From positions 1-64,000 of the forward strand of contig NZ_LWMW01000022.1 in NCBI RefSeq assembly GCF_001639285.1: a stretch of 64,000 bases of DNA. Direction: 5' to 3'. Of this stretch, positions 27,165 to 37,120 are shown piece after piece. Numbering within the stretch: the stretch's first letter is position 1; the number at the start of each line of letters is the position of its first letter. Under the pieces are notes generated by a model. It was not told the DNA's origin and searched no databases. It was given only the letters and a program-made list of their open reading frames with translations. Position numbers and translations under genes: made by a program. This stretch comes from Methanobrevibacter cuticularis. GTDB taxonomy: Archaea > Methanobacteriota > Methanobacteria > Methanobacteriales > Methanobacteriaceae.

Positions 27165-27564
27165 TTATTTTAATTAATTATTTAATAAGAAAAATTTATT
27201 TTGGAACTATTAATTTGTATTGTTTATAGAATTTAATATATTTATCATTATTATTAATAATAAGATACTGTCATGATTTTAATAAAAATTATTTTAACCA
27301 TTGATTACTAATAATTATTATTAAAGCTATTAATAAAAATTATTTTAACCATTGATTACCAACAATTATTATTAAAGCTATTAATAAAAATAATAAATCT
27401 ATTAATAACTGTTCAATTATAAAATTTATCAATGATTCTAAACAAATCTTCTTATTAATAATTAATAATAAAAAAATTTATTTTTTAATAAAATTAATTT
27501 ATATAAAAGAATAGTAACTCATTTGCTCAAATAATATTCTATTTTATTCATAACAGGTACTAAA
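27165..27564. repeat. Intergenic with a 51-bp duplicated unit
   Basis: TTTTAACCATTGATTAC occurs twice 51 bp apart (around 27293 and 27344) with surrounding AATAATTATTATTAAAGCTAT also repeated. The rest is AT-rich; TATA-like strings near 27497 could serve the downstream permease. Confidence 0.65.
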
Positions 27565-28599
27565 ATGAAAAACACTATTAAAGAATCTCTTGGATCATCC
27601 TTATTCATAATTGCAGTTCTATTGGCCATTTCTTTAATTACATTGATGCCGATTTTAAATGTATTACTACTAGGGGCAATTATTGCTTATGGAATTAGAC
27701 CACTATCTAGAAAATTACAAAAAAAGCTTAAATTTTCATCAGTTTCCATTATACTTTCAATAATATTGGTTGTTATCCCATTAATACTTGTATTGGCTTA
27801 TACAATCTCAGTTATTATGGATTTATCTTCTTTTATATCTAGCAATGACTTATTTAATTCTATAAGTTTGACTCAAAATATAGACTCAATCAACACATAT
27901 CTCCCAACTGAAATGAAATCTTCTACAGCGACTATTACAACAACTATTAATGAATCCATCACCGATATATTAAAAACAGTGCTTGAATACTTCATAGAGT
28001 TTATAAAATCTTTACCATTTGTAGCCCTTCAATTGTTTGTCTTACTATTTTCCACATTCTATTTTGCAAGAGATGGTCATAAAATCAAACCATATGTCAC
28101 TTCATTCATCCCTGAAAATAGACATAGATTTTTTAAACATATGCTTAATGAAATCAAACTGGTTTTAAAAAGCATATTTTATGGACACTTTTTAACAGCA
28201 GTTATAATTGGAACAATTGCAGCTATTGGATTTTCTATTTTAGGATATCCTTATGGAATATTTTTGGGGATTTTAACTGGAATTTTCCAATTAATCCCTG
28301 TTTTAGGACCATGGCCTATTTATTTAATTCTTTTCATATGGGACATAATTTCTGGAAATTATATTAGGGGAGTCATTGTCTTACTTTTTGGATTTGGACT
28401 TAGTTTAAGTGATATGTATATTAGGCCAGCTATTTCAGTCCAATATATTGATATTCATCCTTTAATCTTTTTACTAGGATTCATGGCAGGACCAATTGTC
28501 TTTGGAGTAGTTGGATTTATAATAGGACCGTTAATCTTAGGAATCACCTATGCAGTTATCAAAACTTATAAAGATGAAAAAGAAAAGTTATTAAAATAA
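27565..28599 (+). CDS. AI-2E family (PerM/DUF20) membrane permease
   Basis: 344-aa integral membrane protein with about eight hydrophobic segments, starting LFIIAVLLAISLITLMPILN. Family motifs are the early GAIIAYGIRPLSRKLQ and the late YPYGIFLGILTGIFQLIPVLGPWP followed by IGPLILGI. Members export small molecules or act as Na+/H+ antiporters; the bacterial AI-2 export label should not be taken as the function here. It is monocistronic by position, flanked by AT-rich gaps. Confidence 0.9.
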   Translation: MKNTIKESLGSSLFIIAVLLAISLITLMPILNVLLLGAIIAYGIRPLSRKLQKKLKFSSVSIILSIILVVIPLILVLAYTISVIMDLSSFISSNDLFNSISLTQNIDSINTYLPTEMKSSTATITTTINESITDILKTVLEYFIEFIKSLPFVALQLFVLLFSTFYFARDGHKIKPYVTSFIPENRHRFFKHMLNEIKLVLKSIFYGHFLTAVIIGTIAAIGFSILGYPYGIFLGILTGIFQLIPVLGPWPIYLILFIWDIISGNYIRGVIVLLFGFGLSLSDMYIRPAISVQYIDIHPLIFLLGFMAGPIVFGVVGFIIGPLILGITYAVIKTYKDEKEKLLK

Positions 28600-28820
28600 A
28601 TACTCGTAAATAATAATGGTAATAAATCCAATAATGGTAATAATTCAAATAATGGTAGATAATAATGGTGCCATAACAAAAGGAATATTAACTATTAAGA
28701 ATAAAATATTATTAATATTATTAGTAATAATCTAGTTGTTGATATAAATTATTATAAGCTTATTATAAGTTATTATAAATTCTCATTCATTGAAGATAAT
28801 AAAAATCAAAGGATAAAAAC

Positions 28821-30890
28821 ATGGAAACAAGAAATATTATACTCTTAGATATTGACTATGTAACTCAAGAGAATAAAGCAGTTATTCGTCTTTTTGGAAA
28901 AGAAAAAGAGGAAAAAGAAGAAAAATCGGAAGAAGAAAAAGAAGAGGAATTGGGAGAAAAAGAAGAGAAATCGGAAGAAGAAAAAGAAGAGGAATTGGGG
29001 AAAAAAGAAAAAAACCAAGAGGAATTGGGAAAAAAAGAAGAAAAAGAGGGGGAATTGGGAGAAAAACAAAATAGGGTAGCCACAAAAGAAAACTTTAGCG
29101 GTAAAGAAATTATAGCTTTAGATGACTCTTTTGAACCATATATTTATGCTGTCCCTAATGACATTGAAATAGCCCAGAAAGAGATTAGAGAATTAGGACT
29201 TGAAAATATTGAAGTTGTAAGAAAAAAGAAATTTCAAGTAGAGTCTGAATTCTTAAAAATAACTTTTAGTCATCCACAAGAAGTTCCAAAATTAAGAGAA
29301 GAAATAAAACACCTTGATTCTGTTGATGATATTCATGAACATGATATTCCATTTTACAGGAGATATTTAATCGATAACAATATTTTTCCAATGTCAGAAA
29401 TAGAAATTTCTGGTGAAATTATTGATTCATATCCAACCATCAAGCCTAAGAGTGAATCAACTGAAATAATGAAGCTAGCCAATCCTCCAAAAACATTGGA
29501 TAATAGACTTTCAAAATCTCCTGAAGTAAATATATTAAGCTTTGATTTGGAAGTTAGAAATCCTAAAGGAATGCCAAATGCCAAAAGAGATGAAATTATC
29601 ATGATTGGTGTTTCAAGTAATTTTGGTCTTAATAAAGTCATTTCTACCAAAGGTAAATCTTCTATCGATTTGGATGATTCAGAAATTAAACTAGCTTTAT
29701 CTAACTCTGATGGTTTAGATTTTGTTGAAACAGTTGAATCTGAGAAAGAAATGATCAAAACTTTTGTCAAAACTGTAAAAAACCACAATATTGATATAAT
29801 TGTGGGATATAATTCAGATAACTTTGATTTTCCATATTTAAAGGATAGGGCTAAATTATTGAATGTTGATTTAGATTTAGGAATGGATGGATCTGGTTTA
29901 AAATTTTTAAAAAGAGGATATTCAAGTGCTGCATCGTTTAAAGGACTTATTCATGTTGATCTTTATTTAGTCATGAGAAGATACTTGTCTTTAGATAGAT
30001 ATACTTTGGAAAGGGTTTATTTAGAACTATTTGGTGAAGAAAAAATAGATGTTCCAGGTGATAGAATATGGGAATTCTGGGATAGTAATGGAAGAGATCT
30101 AGTGAAATTGTTTAATTATTCTCTCGATGATGTTATATCCACATTGAAGATAGCTGAAAAGATATTGCCTCTTAATTTAGAACTTACTCGAATTGTTGGT
30201 CAACCATTTTTCGATTTAACCCGTATGGCTACAGGACAACAAGCAGAATGGTTTTTAGTTCGTAAAGCTTTTGAATACGATGAATTAGTCCCAAACAAAC
30301 CACTTGGAGTTCAAAAATCATCAAAAAAAGTAGATATAACTGGAGGTTATGTTAAAGAGCCAGAAACAGGATTACATGAAAACTTAGTTCAATTTGATTT
30401 TAGAAGCTTGTATCCTAGTATCATTATTTCTAAAAATATTTCTCCAGATGTATTATTAAGAAAATCTTTTGATGTGGATCACAATATTGCCAACTATAAT
30501 AATGCAAACAAGGAATTAAATGATGATGATTATTTTATATCTCCAGAATATAGTGATAAGTTCGCAAAGAGTCCTCAAGGATTTATTCCATCTGTTATTG
30601 GTGAAGTTCTTAATGAAAGATTTAGAATAAAGAAGGAAATGAAAGATGCTAAAAATAAAGATGAAATGAAGATTTTAGATGTCCAACAATCAGCTTTAAA
30701 ACGTCTTGCTAACACGATGTATGGAATATATGGATTTTCAAGATTCAGATGGTATTCTATTGAATGTGCAGAATCTATAACTGCCTGGGGAAGAGAATAC
30801 ATAAAAGATACTATAAAGAAAGCAGAAAAACATGGATTTTATGCAATATATGCCGATACTGATGGATTTTATGCTAAATTCTTAAAATAG
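28821..30890 (+). CDS. polB1: DNA polymerase family B, large fragment of a split enzyme (PolB1)
   Basis: N-terminal part of the split family-B replicative-type polymerase known from Methanobacteriales. Exonuclease motifs: FDLEV (Asp242, Glu244), [11 protein letters not shown] (~330) and [11 protein letters not shown] (~433). Polymerase motifs: [11 protein letters not shown] (~525), [18 protein letters not shown] (~625), and C YADTDGF (~676). It then stops 10 residues after motif C, so the thumb region must come from a second gene outside the window. Residues ~27-85 are an almost purely Glu/Lys/Gly insert made of [16 protein letters not shown]-like units that interrupts the N-terminal domain and looks species-specific. 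SD AAAGGAT before the ATG. Confidence 0.9.
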   Translation: METRNIILLDIDYVTQENKAVIRLFGKEKEEKEEKSEEEKEEELGEKEEKSEEEKEEELGKKEKNQEELGKKEEKEGELGEKQNRVATKENFSGKEIIALDDSFEPYIYAVPNDIEIAQKEIRELGLENIEVVRKKKFQVESEFLKITFSHPQEVPKLREEIKHLDSVDDIHEHDIPFYRRYLIDNNIFPMSEIEISGEIIDSYPTIKPKSESTEIMKLANPPKTLDNRLSKSPEVNILSFDLEVRNPKGMPNAKRDEIIMIGVSSNFGLNKVISTKGKSSIDLDDSEIKLALSNSDGLDFVETVESEKEMIKTFVKTVKNHNIDIIVGYNSDNFDFPYLKDRAKLLNVDLDLGMDGSGLKFLKRGYSSAASFKGLIHVDLYLVMRRYLSLDRYTLERVYLELFGEEKIDVPGDRIWEFWDSNGRDLVKLFNYSLDDVISTLKIAEKILPLNLELTRIVGQPFFDLTRMATGQQAEWFLVRKAFEYDELVPNKPLGVQKSSKKVDITGGYVKEPETGLHENLVQFDFRSLYPSIIISKNISPDVLLRKSFDVDHNIANYNNANKELNDDDYFISPEYSDKFAKSPQGFIPSVIGEVLNERFRIKKEMKDAKNKDEMKILDVQQSALKRLANTMYGIYGFSRFRWYSIECAESITAWGREYIKDTIKKAEKHGFYAIYADTDGFYAKFLK

Positions 30891-31185
30891 CTTTTTTTAA
30901 TCTAAAAAAAGAATATTTTACACTTTAATGGAGAAATAAAGTAAAAAGTTCACATAATCCAAATAATGAAGTAGCATATACTATGATAAGCTTAATAATT
31001 AAAGATGTAGAGAAAATATTAGAATTAATTAAATAAATTATATATTATTATGTGTAATAATGAAAAAATTAAGAAAAATGTTGAAATCTAACATTTTTTA
31101 AATTTCAAAAATTTTGCATCAAACCAACTATACCATACTTAATAACAGAAAAATTTCAATGTCTTATTTTATAATAAAACTTTTT

Positions 31186-31230
31186 TAGTGGTATACTACT
31201 AATTTTTATAATTTTAGTAGTTTACTACTA
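31186..31230 (+). promoter_or_regulatory. Two 16-bp palindromic operators upstream of a leaderless promoter
   Basis: TAGTGGTATACTACTA (31186-31201) and TAGTAGTTTACTACTA (31215-31230) are near-perfect dyads with centres 29 bp apart. A TATA-like CTTTAAATAG follows at 31232-31241, about 20 bp before the ATG at 31261, so the mRNA would be essentially leaderless. The sites look functional although the gene they control is broken. Confidence 0.65.
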
Positions 31231-31260
31231 ATCTTTAAATAGTATAAAAATACAAATTGC

Positions 31261-31896
31261 ATGTTTTGGAATGCACTCCCTGTTTTTGATTTTTTACAAT
31301 TTAGTATTTTCGTTCTTATCATTATAATTTCTCATTTTATCATTAATAGTGCCAAAAATCAAAATCAAATTAAAGCAATAGTTTTGAAAGCATGGATTCT
31401 AATTTCTTCGATATTTTTATTTGAATAAAAAGTATCAGAAAAATGGACATATATTATGGGATCAATTGTTATACATTGATATTCTTTTTATATTTTCATT
31501 TTGGCTATCCATTAATTCAAATTTCTCTGTTAGTCTTGTAACAGACATGTTTTTCGGATTAAAAGTTGTTTTGTTCATTGTCATTGTTCATCAACTAGTA
31601 AATGTCACATTCAAAAAACTTTTTTCAAGATATGCACCAAAAGAAAAAGATTAGGGGATGGAAAAGAACCAATTTTGGGAGCTAGTAGTACTATCAGAAC
31701 TTTTGAATGTTTATCAATGGCGATTTTTGTTAGTATTAATCAATTTTCTACTATTGGTTTAATAATTGCTGTAAAATCAATTGCAAGATATGATAAAATT
31801 TCAGAAGATTCTCAATTTGCAGAATATTATCTCATTGGAACACTTTTCAGTGTGCTTATGACCATCATAATTTATATTATTCTCTTTAAGTTATGA
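31261..31896 (+). pseudogene. Frameshifted membrane-protein gene (DUF3307-like)
   Basis: Three frame segments read as one polytopic protein. 31261-31428 gives MFWNALPVFDFLQFSIFVLI and ends FLFE-stop. The next segment, 31421-31654, is in the +1 frame (ILWDQLLYIDILFIFSFWLS). The last, about 31640-31896, returns to the first frame (GDGKEPILGASSTIRTFECL ... STIGLIIAVKSIARYDKISE) and ends in a membrane helix. The final part matches the C-terminal half of DUF3307-type membrane proteins from memory. At least two frameshifts are needed, so this is a recent pseudogene unless the reads are in error. Confidence 0.6.
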
Positions 31897-32214
31897 AGAG
31901 ATTCTTTTTAAGTTATGAAGAGCTAATATTTTTTAACATAATAGATCTTTCAATAAAAAAGTGCATTACAATATAAATATTATTTAATAAAAAAGTATGT
32001 CAAAATCAGCTATAAAGTCTACATAAACAGTAAGATCATGTAAAATATCTGAAATAATTAATTATGAGTTTGTTTTTAAACTTATTTTCCTTTTATTCTT
32101 TTTTCACGTATTTGTTAGTTTTCATATCATTAAACTATTTATAAAAAATTATATTAATAAGTTGAATGAAATCTGTATTAAAGAGAAATGGTTTTAATTC
32201 ATTTTAAAATAATA

Positions 32215-32332
32215 CTAATCAATAAGTTTATTAAATTATTTGGAAGATAAAATGTCAAAAAAAGAAATTAAAGCTAATCAATAAGTTTATTAAATTATTT
32301 GGAAGATAAAATGTCAAAAAAAGAAATTAAAG
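32215..32332 (+). repeat. 59-bp tandem duplication covering an SD and start codon
   Basis: Copy 1 (32215-32273) and copy 2 (32274-32332) are identical and each includes GGAAG, ATG and the first seven codons of the downstream gene. Copy 1 now encodes a 10-residue peptide (MSKKEIKANQ, 32252-32284) that stops 26 bp before the true start at 32311. Confidence 0.95.
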
Positions 32333-33624
32333 ATAAAGAAAAGCAGTTATTGCATATGGTAGAATCTTTTTCTGAAGAACATATCAATAAGGAATATGCA
32401 GAGATTTGTAGTGATTTAGTGAAAAAAATGGGAAGAAAGCATGAAGTTCCTTTTAAAAGAGGCAAAATTGAAATTTGGGCTAGTGCTGTAGTATATGCAA
32501 TTGGTCAAATAAATTTTCTCTTTGACAAATCATTTGAACCATACATGACTCCGGATGAAATATGTGACTATTTTGACACTAAGAAATCAACAGTTTCAAG
32601 CAAAGCTAAGACAATCAGAGACATGTTTAAAATTGAATATTATGATGAGGAATTTTCCACTAAACACATGGAGGAAAATAACCCTATGAAAAACATGGTG
32701 TTTACTGATAGTGGATTTATTGTGCCGAAATCTATATTCAATGATGGCGAGCCAGTCACAAGTTTATTAGAAATACTTGCTGAAAGATCAGGTCAGGATG
32801 TAGAAGAGATAGAAGAATTAATAACAGGCGACTTTATAGAAGAACGGGGTGAAAATTTTGAAGATAGTGAATTACAACAGGTCATGGATTTGATTACAGC
32901 ACCTATTCCTAAAGATATGGAAGATGAATTTATGGCAATGCTTCTAGATGGAACTGATATTTCAAATACTGAAAGTTCTTCTATATTTGATAATCATGAT
33001 GATGTTGAATTATTTGATGACTATGTAATTGATGAGACTAATCCATTAGAAACAATTGAGGACTATCAAAGAGCCATTGATTTGTTCCGTACAACTAAAG
33101 GGGAAGAGTATTTTGAAGAACACAAAGGTTATTTTTGGGGATTAGTTGAAACTCGACCTTTCATGATGCATTTATTAGAACAAGCTATATTATTGTGGGA
33201 TGATGATCAGAAAGAACAGGCAGTTAAACAATTAAAATATATCTTAAAATTAAATCCAGGAGATAATCAAGGAATAAGATATATTTTAATCAATTATTTA
33301 TTTGAATTAGACAGATTAAAAGAAGTTGAAGATTTATTGAACTTTTTTGATGAAGAATATAGTGCTAATTGGGCATTTTCAGAATTATTACTTTCTATAA
33401 AAAATAAAAAAGAGAAAAAATCCATAGAACAATTATATAAAGAAGCTATTGAATTAAATAAATATGTCATTCCTTTCTTAACTGGTAAAAAGAAAATTCC
33501 TAATTATCTTCCAGAATTTTATAGTTTTGGTGATGAGAGTGAAGCTATTATGTATGTTGATCTAGCTTTCAAAGCATGGAATAATGATGAAGTAGCTATG
33601 AACATTTTAAAAGAATTATCCTAA
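32311..33624 (+). CDS. DUF6398 domain / TPR-like repeat protein
   Basis: 437-aa soluble protein. The N-terminal ~115 residues match DUF6398 (EIWASAVVYAIGQINFLFD, then a helix-turn-helix-like YFDTKKSTVSSKAKTIRDMF). The middle is acidic (EDEFMAMLLDGTDISN). The C-terminal ~190 residues form TPR-like helical hairpins (YFWGLVETRPFMMHLLEQAI, QLKYILKLNPGDNQGIRYIL), as in bacterial homologues with ST7-like repeats. The function is unknown; the HTH-like part could bind nucleic acid. Start ATG 32311 is preferred to TTG 32299. The duplicated leader described separately may affect translation. Confidence 0.75.
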   Translation: MSKKEIKDKEKQLLHMVESFSEEHINKEYAEICSDLVKKMGRKHEVPFKRGKIEIWASAVVYAIGQINFLFDKSFEPYMTPDEICDYFDTKKSTVSSKAKTIRDMFKIEYYDEEFSTKHMEENNPMKNMVFTDSGFIVPKSIFNDGEPVTSLLEILAERSGQDVEEIEELITGDFIEERGENFEDSELQQVMDLITAPIPKDMEDEFMAMLLDGTDISNTESSSIFDNHDDVELFDDYVIDETNPLETIEDYQRAIDLFRTTKGEEYFEEHKGYFWGLVETRPFMMHLLEQAILLWDDDQKEQAVKQLKYILKLNPGDNQGIRYILINYLFELDRLKEVEDLLNFFDEEYSANWAFSELLLSIKNKKEKKSIEQLYKEAIELNKYVIPFLTGKKKIPNYLPEFYSFGDESEAIMYVDLAFKAWNNDEVAMNILKELS

Positions 33625-34422
33625 TAATTTTTATTCTTAGCTTCTTTCTCCAATTTTTATATTTTTATAATCTATAGATTCAAATTTAATAAGAAATAAT
33701 CCAAAACTAATTTCAAAACCAAAAATTAAATTTGACTATAAAACAATTTAATAAATTATATTAAAAGTATGGCAAAATCATTTCTAATCAAAATCATTTC
33801 TAATACTACCTAAATAGTAGGATTATACTAAATATAATATGGTCATGAAGAAAATAGTTCTTAAATTTTGAAAGTTTAGTTACTTAGCTAATTCTTTCAT
33901 TTCTATTATTTATTATTTCAATTTCTTTTTGTTGATATCTCTTATAATTTTTTCTCAATTTCTGTTTATATTAAATAATGTTATCAATGATAATTATTGT
34001 CAATGACAACAGTTATATATTATGAAAATTATATATTATTTTTCGCTTTGTTTTATAGTACAAAACTGATTTTTTGACAAAAATTCAATTTTTTAAATTT
34101 TGATTAAAATGAATATTTTTTAAAATAAAAAAAATCAGAGATTTTTTAACTTTATAAAAATAAAATATTTTTTAAAATAAAAAAAATCAGAGATTTTTTA
34201 ACTTTATAAAAATAAAATATTTTTTAAAATAAGAAGTTAAAATTTATTAAATATTATAATATTCTATAAATATATAATTATATTGATAAATAATTATAAT
34301 ATATAATTTAAAAGATAAATAAAAAGAATATTGTATCTAAAAAATTATGATAAATTTTTCCAAAAATTTGGTACTCTAATATATTATGAAAATAAAGCAA
34401 ATACAAATTTCAGAGTTTTAAA
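33625..34422. other. 798-bp gap with an orphan operator and a 52-bp duplication
   Basis: No coding frame recognised. It contains the composite palindrome at 33979-34011 followed by a TATA-like box, and a tandem duplication (period 52 bp, ~34112-34232, core ATCAGAGATTTTTTAACTTT). Confidence 0.55.
33979..34020 (+). promoter_or_regulatory. Composite palindromic operator plus TATA-like box
   Basis: Two palindromes, TTATCAATGATAA (33981-33993) and TTGTCAATGACAA (33997-34009), lie 16 bp centre to centre, and the whole 33-bp block is itself nearly palindromic. GTTATATATT follows at 34012-34021. The nearest downstream gene (marR, 34423) is 400 bp away. It resembles paired dimer sites of a metal- or ligand-responsive repressor; the identity is unknown. 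Confidence 0.6.
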
Positions 34423-34878
34423 ATGCAAAAAATTAAAGATATGAATAATATGAGTTATTATTTAAATTGCTATATTTTAATTCTTAATAAAGCTCATCAA
34501 ACATTTATAAATCCTTATTTAAAAGAAAAGAATGTTAGTTACAATCAATATGAATTGATTTTACACATTTATCATGATGAAGGTTCTATTCAAGGAAATA
34601 TAGCTTCAGCTTGTGGAACTGATAAATGTGGGGCATCTAGATCCCTTAGAATATTAGAAGATAAAAAATTAATCACTAAAAAGATTGATGAAAATAATAG
34701 ACGTTCTTACAAGCTATTTTTAACAGAGAAAGGTAGAAAAATAGTTGAAGATATAATTGAAAAGGAAATCCAATGGGAAAATTATATTTGTGAAAAGATG
34801 AACATTGAAAAAGAAAAACTTTTTAAAATATTAAATAAAGCTTGTATTAGTTCTTTAGAATTGATAAAAAAGGATTGA
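34423..34878 (+). CDS. MarR family transcriptional regulator
   Basis: 151-aa winged-helix regulator: an N-terminal dimerisation helix, NVSYNQYELILHIYHDEGSI, an HTH in GNIASACGTDKCGASRSLRI, and the wing at KIDENNRRSYKLFLTEKGRK. Such proteins repress efflux or stress genes and respond to small ligands. The DUF2156 gene starts 9 bp after its stop and a GNAT gene follows, so it probably controls its own operon. There is only a weak SD before the ATG. Confidence 0.88.
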   Translation: MQKIKDMNNMSYYLNCYILILNKAHQTFINPYLKEKNVSYNQYELILHIYHDEGSIQGNIASACGTDKCGASRSLRILEDKKLITKKIDENNRRSYKLFLTEKGRKIVEDIIEKEIQWENYICEKMNIEKEKLFKILNKACISSLELIKKD

Positions 34879-34887
34879 TATGATAAA

Positions 34888-35772
34888 ATGAAAGACATAG
34901 AATTCAAACCAATATCTTTATCAGATAAACCTATATTTGATGATTATTTTAATAAAACTGATTTCAATAACGCTGAAAAGAATTTTTCTAATCTTTTCAT
35001 GTGGAGAAAGACTTATGAATATGAATATGCGATAATTAATGATTGTTTATGTATAAAAGGTAAATTAAGAGATAGTAAAAAACCATTTTGTCATTTTCCA
35101 TACGGTGGGTGTGATATTAAAGATTCTTTATATTTAATAAAAGAGATTTTTAAAAAAGAGGGGAATCCCTTAATCATTAAACCGTTACTCCCTGAAATGA
35201 AAAAATGTTTAGAAAAAACCTTAGAAGATTTTACATTAATAGAAGATAGAGATTCATTCGATTATATTTATACTTCTAATAAATTAATTACATTATCTGG
35301 TTCTAAATTACGTAATAAACGTAGATGGCTTAAAAAATTTAGGGAAAATTATGATTATACTTATGAAGAGATTAATTCAAATAATTTAGTTGAAGCAAAA
35401 GAATTTACTATAAATATTATTAAAAATTCTAAAGATGGTTCAGATGAGATTATAGCTATGGAAGAAATGTTTGATAATCTATTTGAGTTAGGTATTAAAG
35501 GATGTATCATTAGAATTGATGGTAAAATTGTTGGAGTATCTACTGGAGAAGAATTAACTAAAAATACTGTTGTTATTCATTGTGAAAGAGCTGATACTAA
35601 CTTTGAAGGAATTTATAACTGCATTAATCAAGAATTCTGCGAAAAACAATGGTCAAATTATAAATTTATTAATCGAGAAGAAGATCTTGGAATTGAAGGT
35701 TTAAGACAAGCAAAATTAACCTATCGTCCTGATTTATTATTATCTAAATATATTGCTAGAATAGAGGTTTAG
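34888..35772 (+). CDS. DUF2156 (phosphatidylglycerol lysyltransferase C-terminal-like) protein
   Basis: 294-aa cytosolic protein with a tandem GNAT-like fold. The family signature is visible as FSNLFMWRKTYEYEYA (~35-50), SGSKLRNKRRWLKKFRENYD (~145), and a late EDLGIEGLRQAKLTYRPD. The related MprF/LPG synthase C-terminal domain moves aminoacyl groups from tRNA to lipid, but stand-alone members lack the flippase and their substrate is unknown. It lies between MarR and another acetyltransferase-like gene. Confidence 0.8.
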   Translation: MKDIEFKPISLSDKPIFDDYFNKTDFNNAEKNFSNLFMWRKTYEYEYAIINDCLCIKGKLRDSKKPFCHFPYGGCDIKDSLYLIKEIFKKEGNPLIIKPLLPEMKKCLEKTLEDFTLIEDRDSFDYIYTSNKLITLSGSKLRNKRRWLKKFRENYDYTYEEINSNNLVEAKEFTINIIKNSKDGSDEIIAMEEMFDNLFELGIKGCIIRIDGKIVGVSTGEELTKNTVVIHCERADTNFEGIYNCINQEFCEKQWSNYKFINREEDLGIEGLRQAKLTYRPDLLLSKYIARIEV

Positions 35773-35774
35773 TT

Positions 35775-36344
35775 ATGACTTATGTTAATAAATTAGATGG
35801 AGATAGAATATTTTTAAGTTTAACTCAAAAAGAAGATTTTTATTTATATAATGAGTGGTTAAATGATTCTGAGATTAATTTAACATTTGGTAGAAGTCAT
35901 ATTGTTTTTAATGAGGAAAAACAAGCTAAATATATTGAAGATTACAACAATAGTGATGATAAATTTTTTTTTATTATAGTAAAAAAAGGAAATGATTCTG
36001 AAAATGATCAAGCTATTGGAATTGGATTATTATATGATTTAGATTTCGTTCATGGAAAATCTACTCTAGGTCTTTTGTTAGATAAATCTTTCCAATCAAA
36101 AGGCTATGGTAAAGAATCTACTAACTTACTTCTTGAGTTTGCTTTCAATATTTTAAATTTAAACAATGTCATGCTATATGCTATTGATTTTAATGAGAAA
36201 GCTATAGCTATGTACGAAAGTTTTGGATTTAAAACAATTGGCCGTCGAAGAGAAGCTTATCCTATAAATAATAAAGTTTATGACGAAATTTATATGGATA
36301 TATTAAAAAAAGAATTCAATGAAAGAAACAATTCATTAATATGA
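35775..36344 (+). CDS. GNAT family N-acetyltransferase (RimJ/RimL-like)
   Basis: 189-aa single-domain acetyltransferase. The acetyl-CoA loop reads DKSFQSKGYGKESTNLLLEF (~110-128). Typical later strands are LNLNNVMLYAIDFNEKAIAMYESFGFKTIGRRREA. It starts two bases after the DUF2156 stop codon, so translation is likely coupled. The substrate could be a protein N-terminus, an antibiotic-like compound or a metabolite. Confidence 0.87.
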   Translation: MTYVNKLDGDRIFLSLTQKEDFYLYNEWLNDSEINLTFGRSHIVFNEEKQAKYIEDYNNSDDKFFFIIVKKGNDSENDQAIGIGLLYDLDFVHGKSTLGLLLDKSFQSKGYGKESTNLLLEFAFNILNLNNVMLYAIDFNEKAIAMYESFGFKTIGRRREAYPINNKVYDEIYMDILKKEFNERNNSLI

Positions 36345-36670
36345 TTTTTTTTATTTTAAATAATATGTAAATAGTTATTATTATTATTAAAAATAGACTA
36401 TTTAAATATATCAACAATCTTAATAAACCGATTATTATTATTATTATTAAAAATCATGATTTTTAGTTGTAAGTTCTTCAAAAAATTCTTTAAAATCTAG
36501 AAACTAAATTTGATCATGGATTATATCTTGATAAAAATTGAAAAATCAGTTTAAATAAAAAACAGGAAAATAAAAGAAAGAAATATCTTCTTGAAAGAAT
36601 TATCTTCTTGAAAGAAGTATCTTCCTAAATAGAAATATAATCTAAGTTTTTTGTAATAGTTTTAAAAATC
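36345..36670. other. Intergenic between convergent operons
   Basis: 326 bp with TTATTATTATTAAAAAT-type short repeats and AAGAATTATCTTCTTGAAAG units near 36590-36620. No gene seen. Confidence 0.45.
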
Positions 36671-37120
36671 TTAATTTATTGCTTCTACTACCTTTTTCAG
36701 CCTTCGTTTTAATTTTTCTTTGTCTTTTTGAGATAATAATGTAGTAGCACTTTTTTCCCATTCCATATCTATTTTTTTCACTTTTTTCATGAATTTTCTT
36801 CCTTTTTCTGTAAATGTTACTATATTTTTTCTTCGGTTGTTCTCATCAGGAGTTCTTTGTATTAATTCTTGGTCTTCTAATTTTTTAAGAGCTCTTGTTA
36901 TTGAGCTTTCATTCATTTTCTTCCTTTTAGCTATTTCTTCTTGAATTATATTATCTTCATATGATAAATCAACTAAAAAATAGTATTGACTCACACTAAT
37001 TCCATATTTCTTCATTTCATGATAAATATAGAGTGAGTGAGATCTATTTATGATATTTATTAAATCCTTTAAAAATATACTTGAGGAATCTTTTTTTAGT
37101 AAATAATCAATTTCCTTCAT
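36671..37120 (-). CDS. MarR family transcriptional regulator of the MATE operon
   Basis: 149-aa winged-helix protein. The HTH lies in EEIAKRKKMNESSITRALKK and the wing at TPDENNRRKNIVTFTEKGRK. The start overlaps the end of the MATE gene by 14 bp, so the two are translationally coupled. It is the obvious candidate to bind the three palindromes upstream of the operon (38564-38666). SD GAGAGGA. Confidence 0.88.
   Translation of the reverse strand: MKEIDYLLKKDSSSIFLKDLINIINRSHSLYIYHEMKKYGISVSQYYFLVDLSYEDNIIQEEIAKRKKMNESSITRALKKLEDQELIQRTPDENNRRKNIVTFTEKGRKFMKKVKKIDMEWEKSATTLLSQKDKEKLKRRLKKVVEAIN

Noticed and set aside
29000-29080. Frameshift in polB1 at the low-complexity insert
   Set aside because: The frame is continuous through the insert and all downstream motifs are in order.
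28845-29085. Phe/Ser/Pro-rich frames antisense to polB1
   Set aside because: Shadows of the EK-rich insert; no independent signals.
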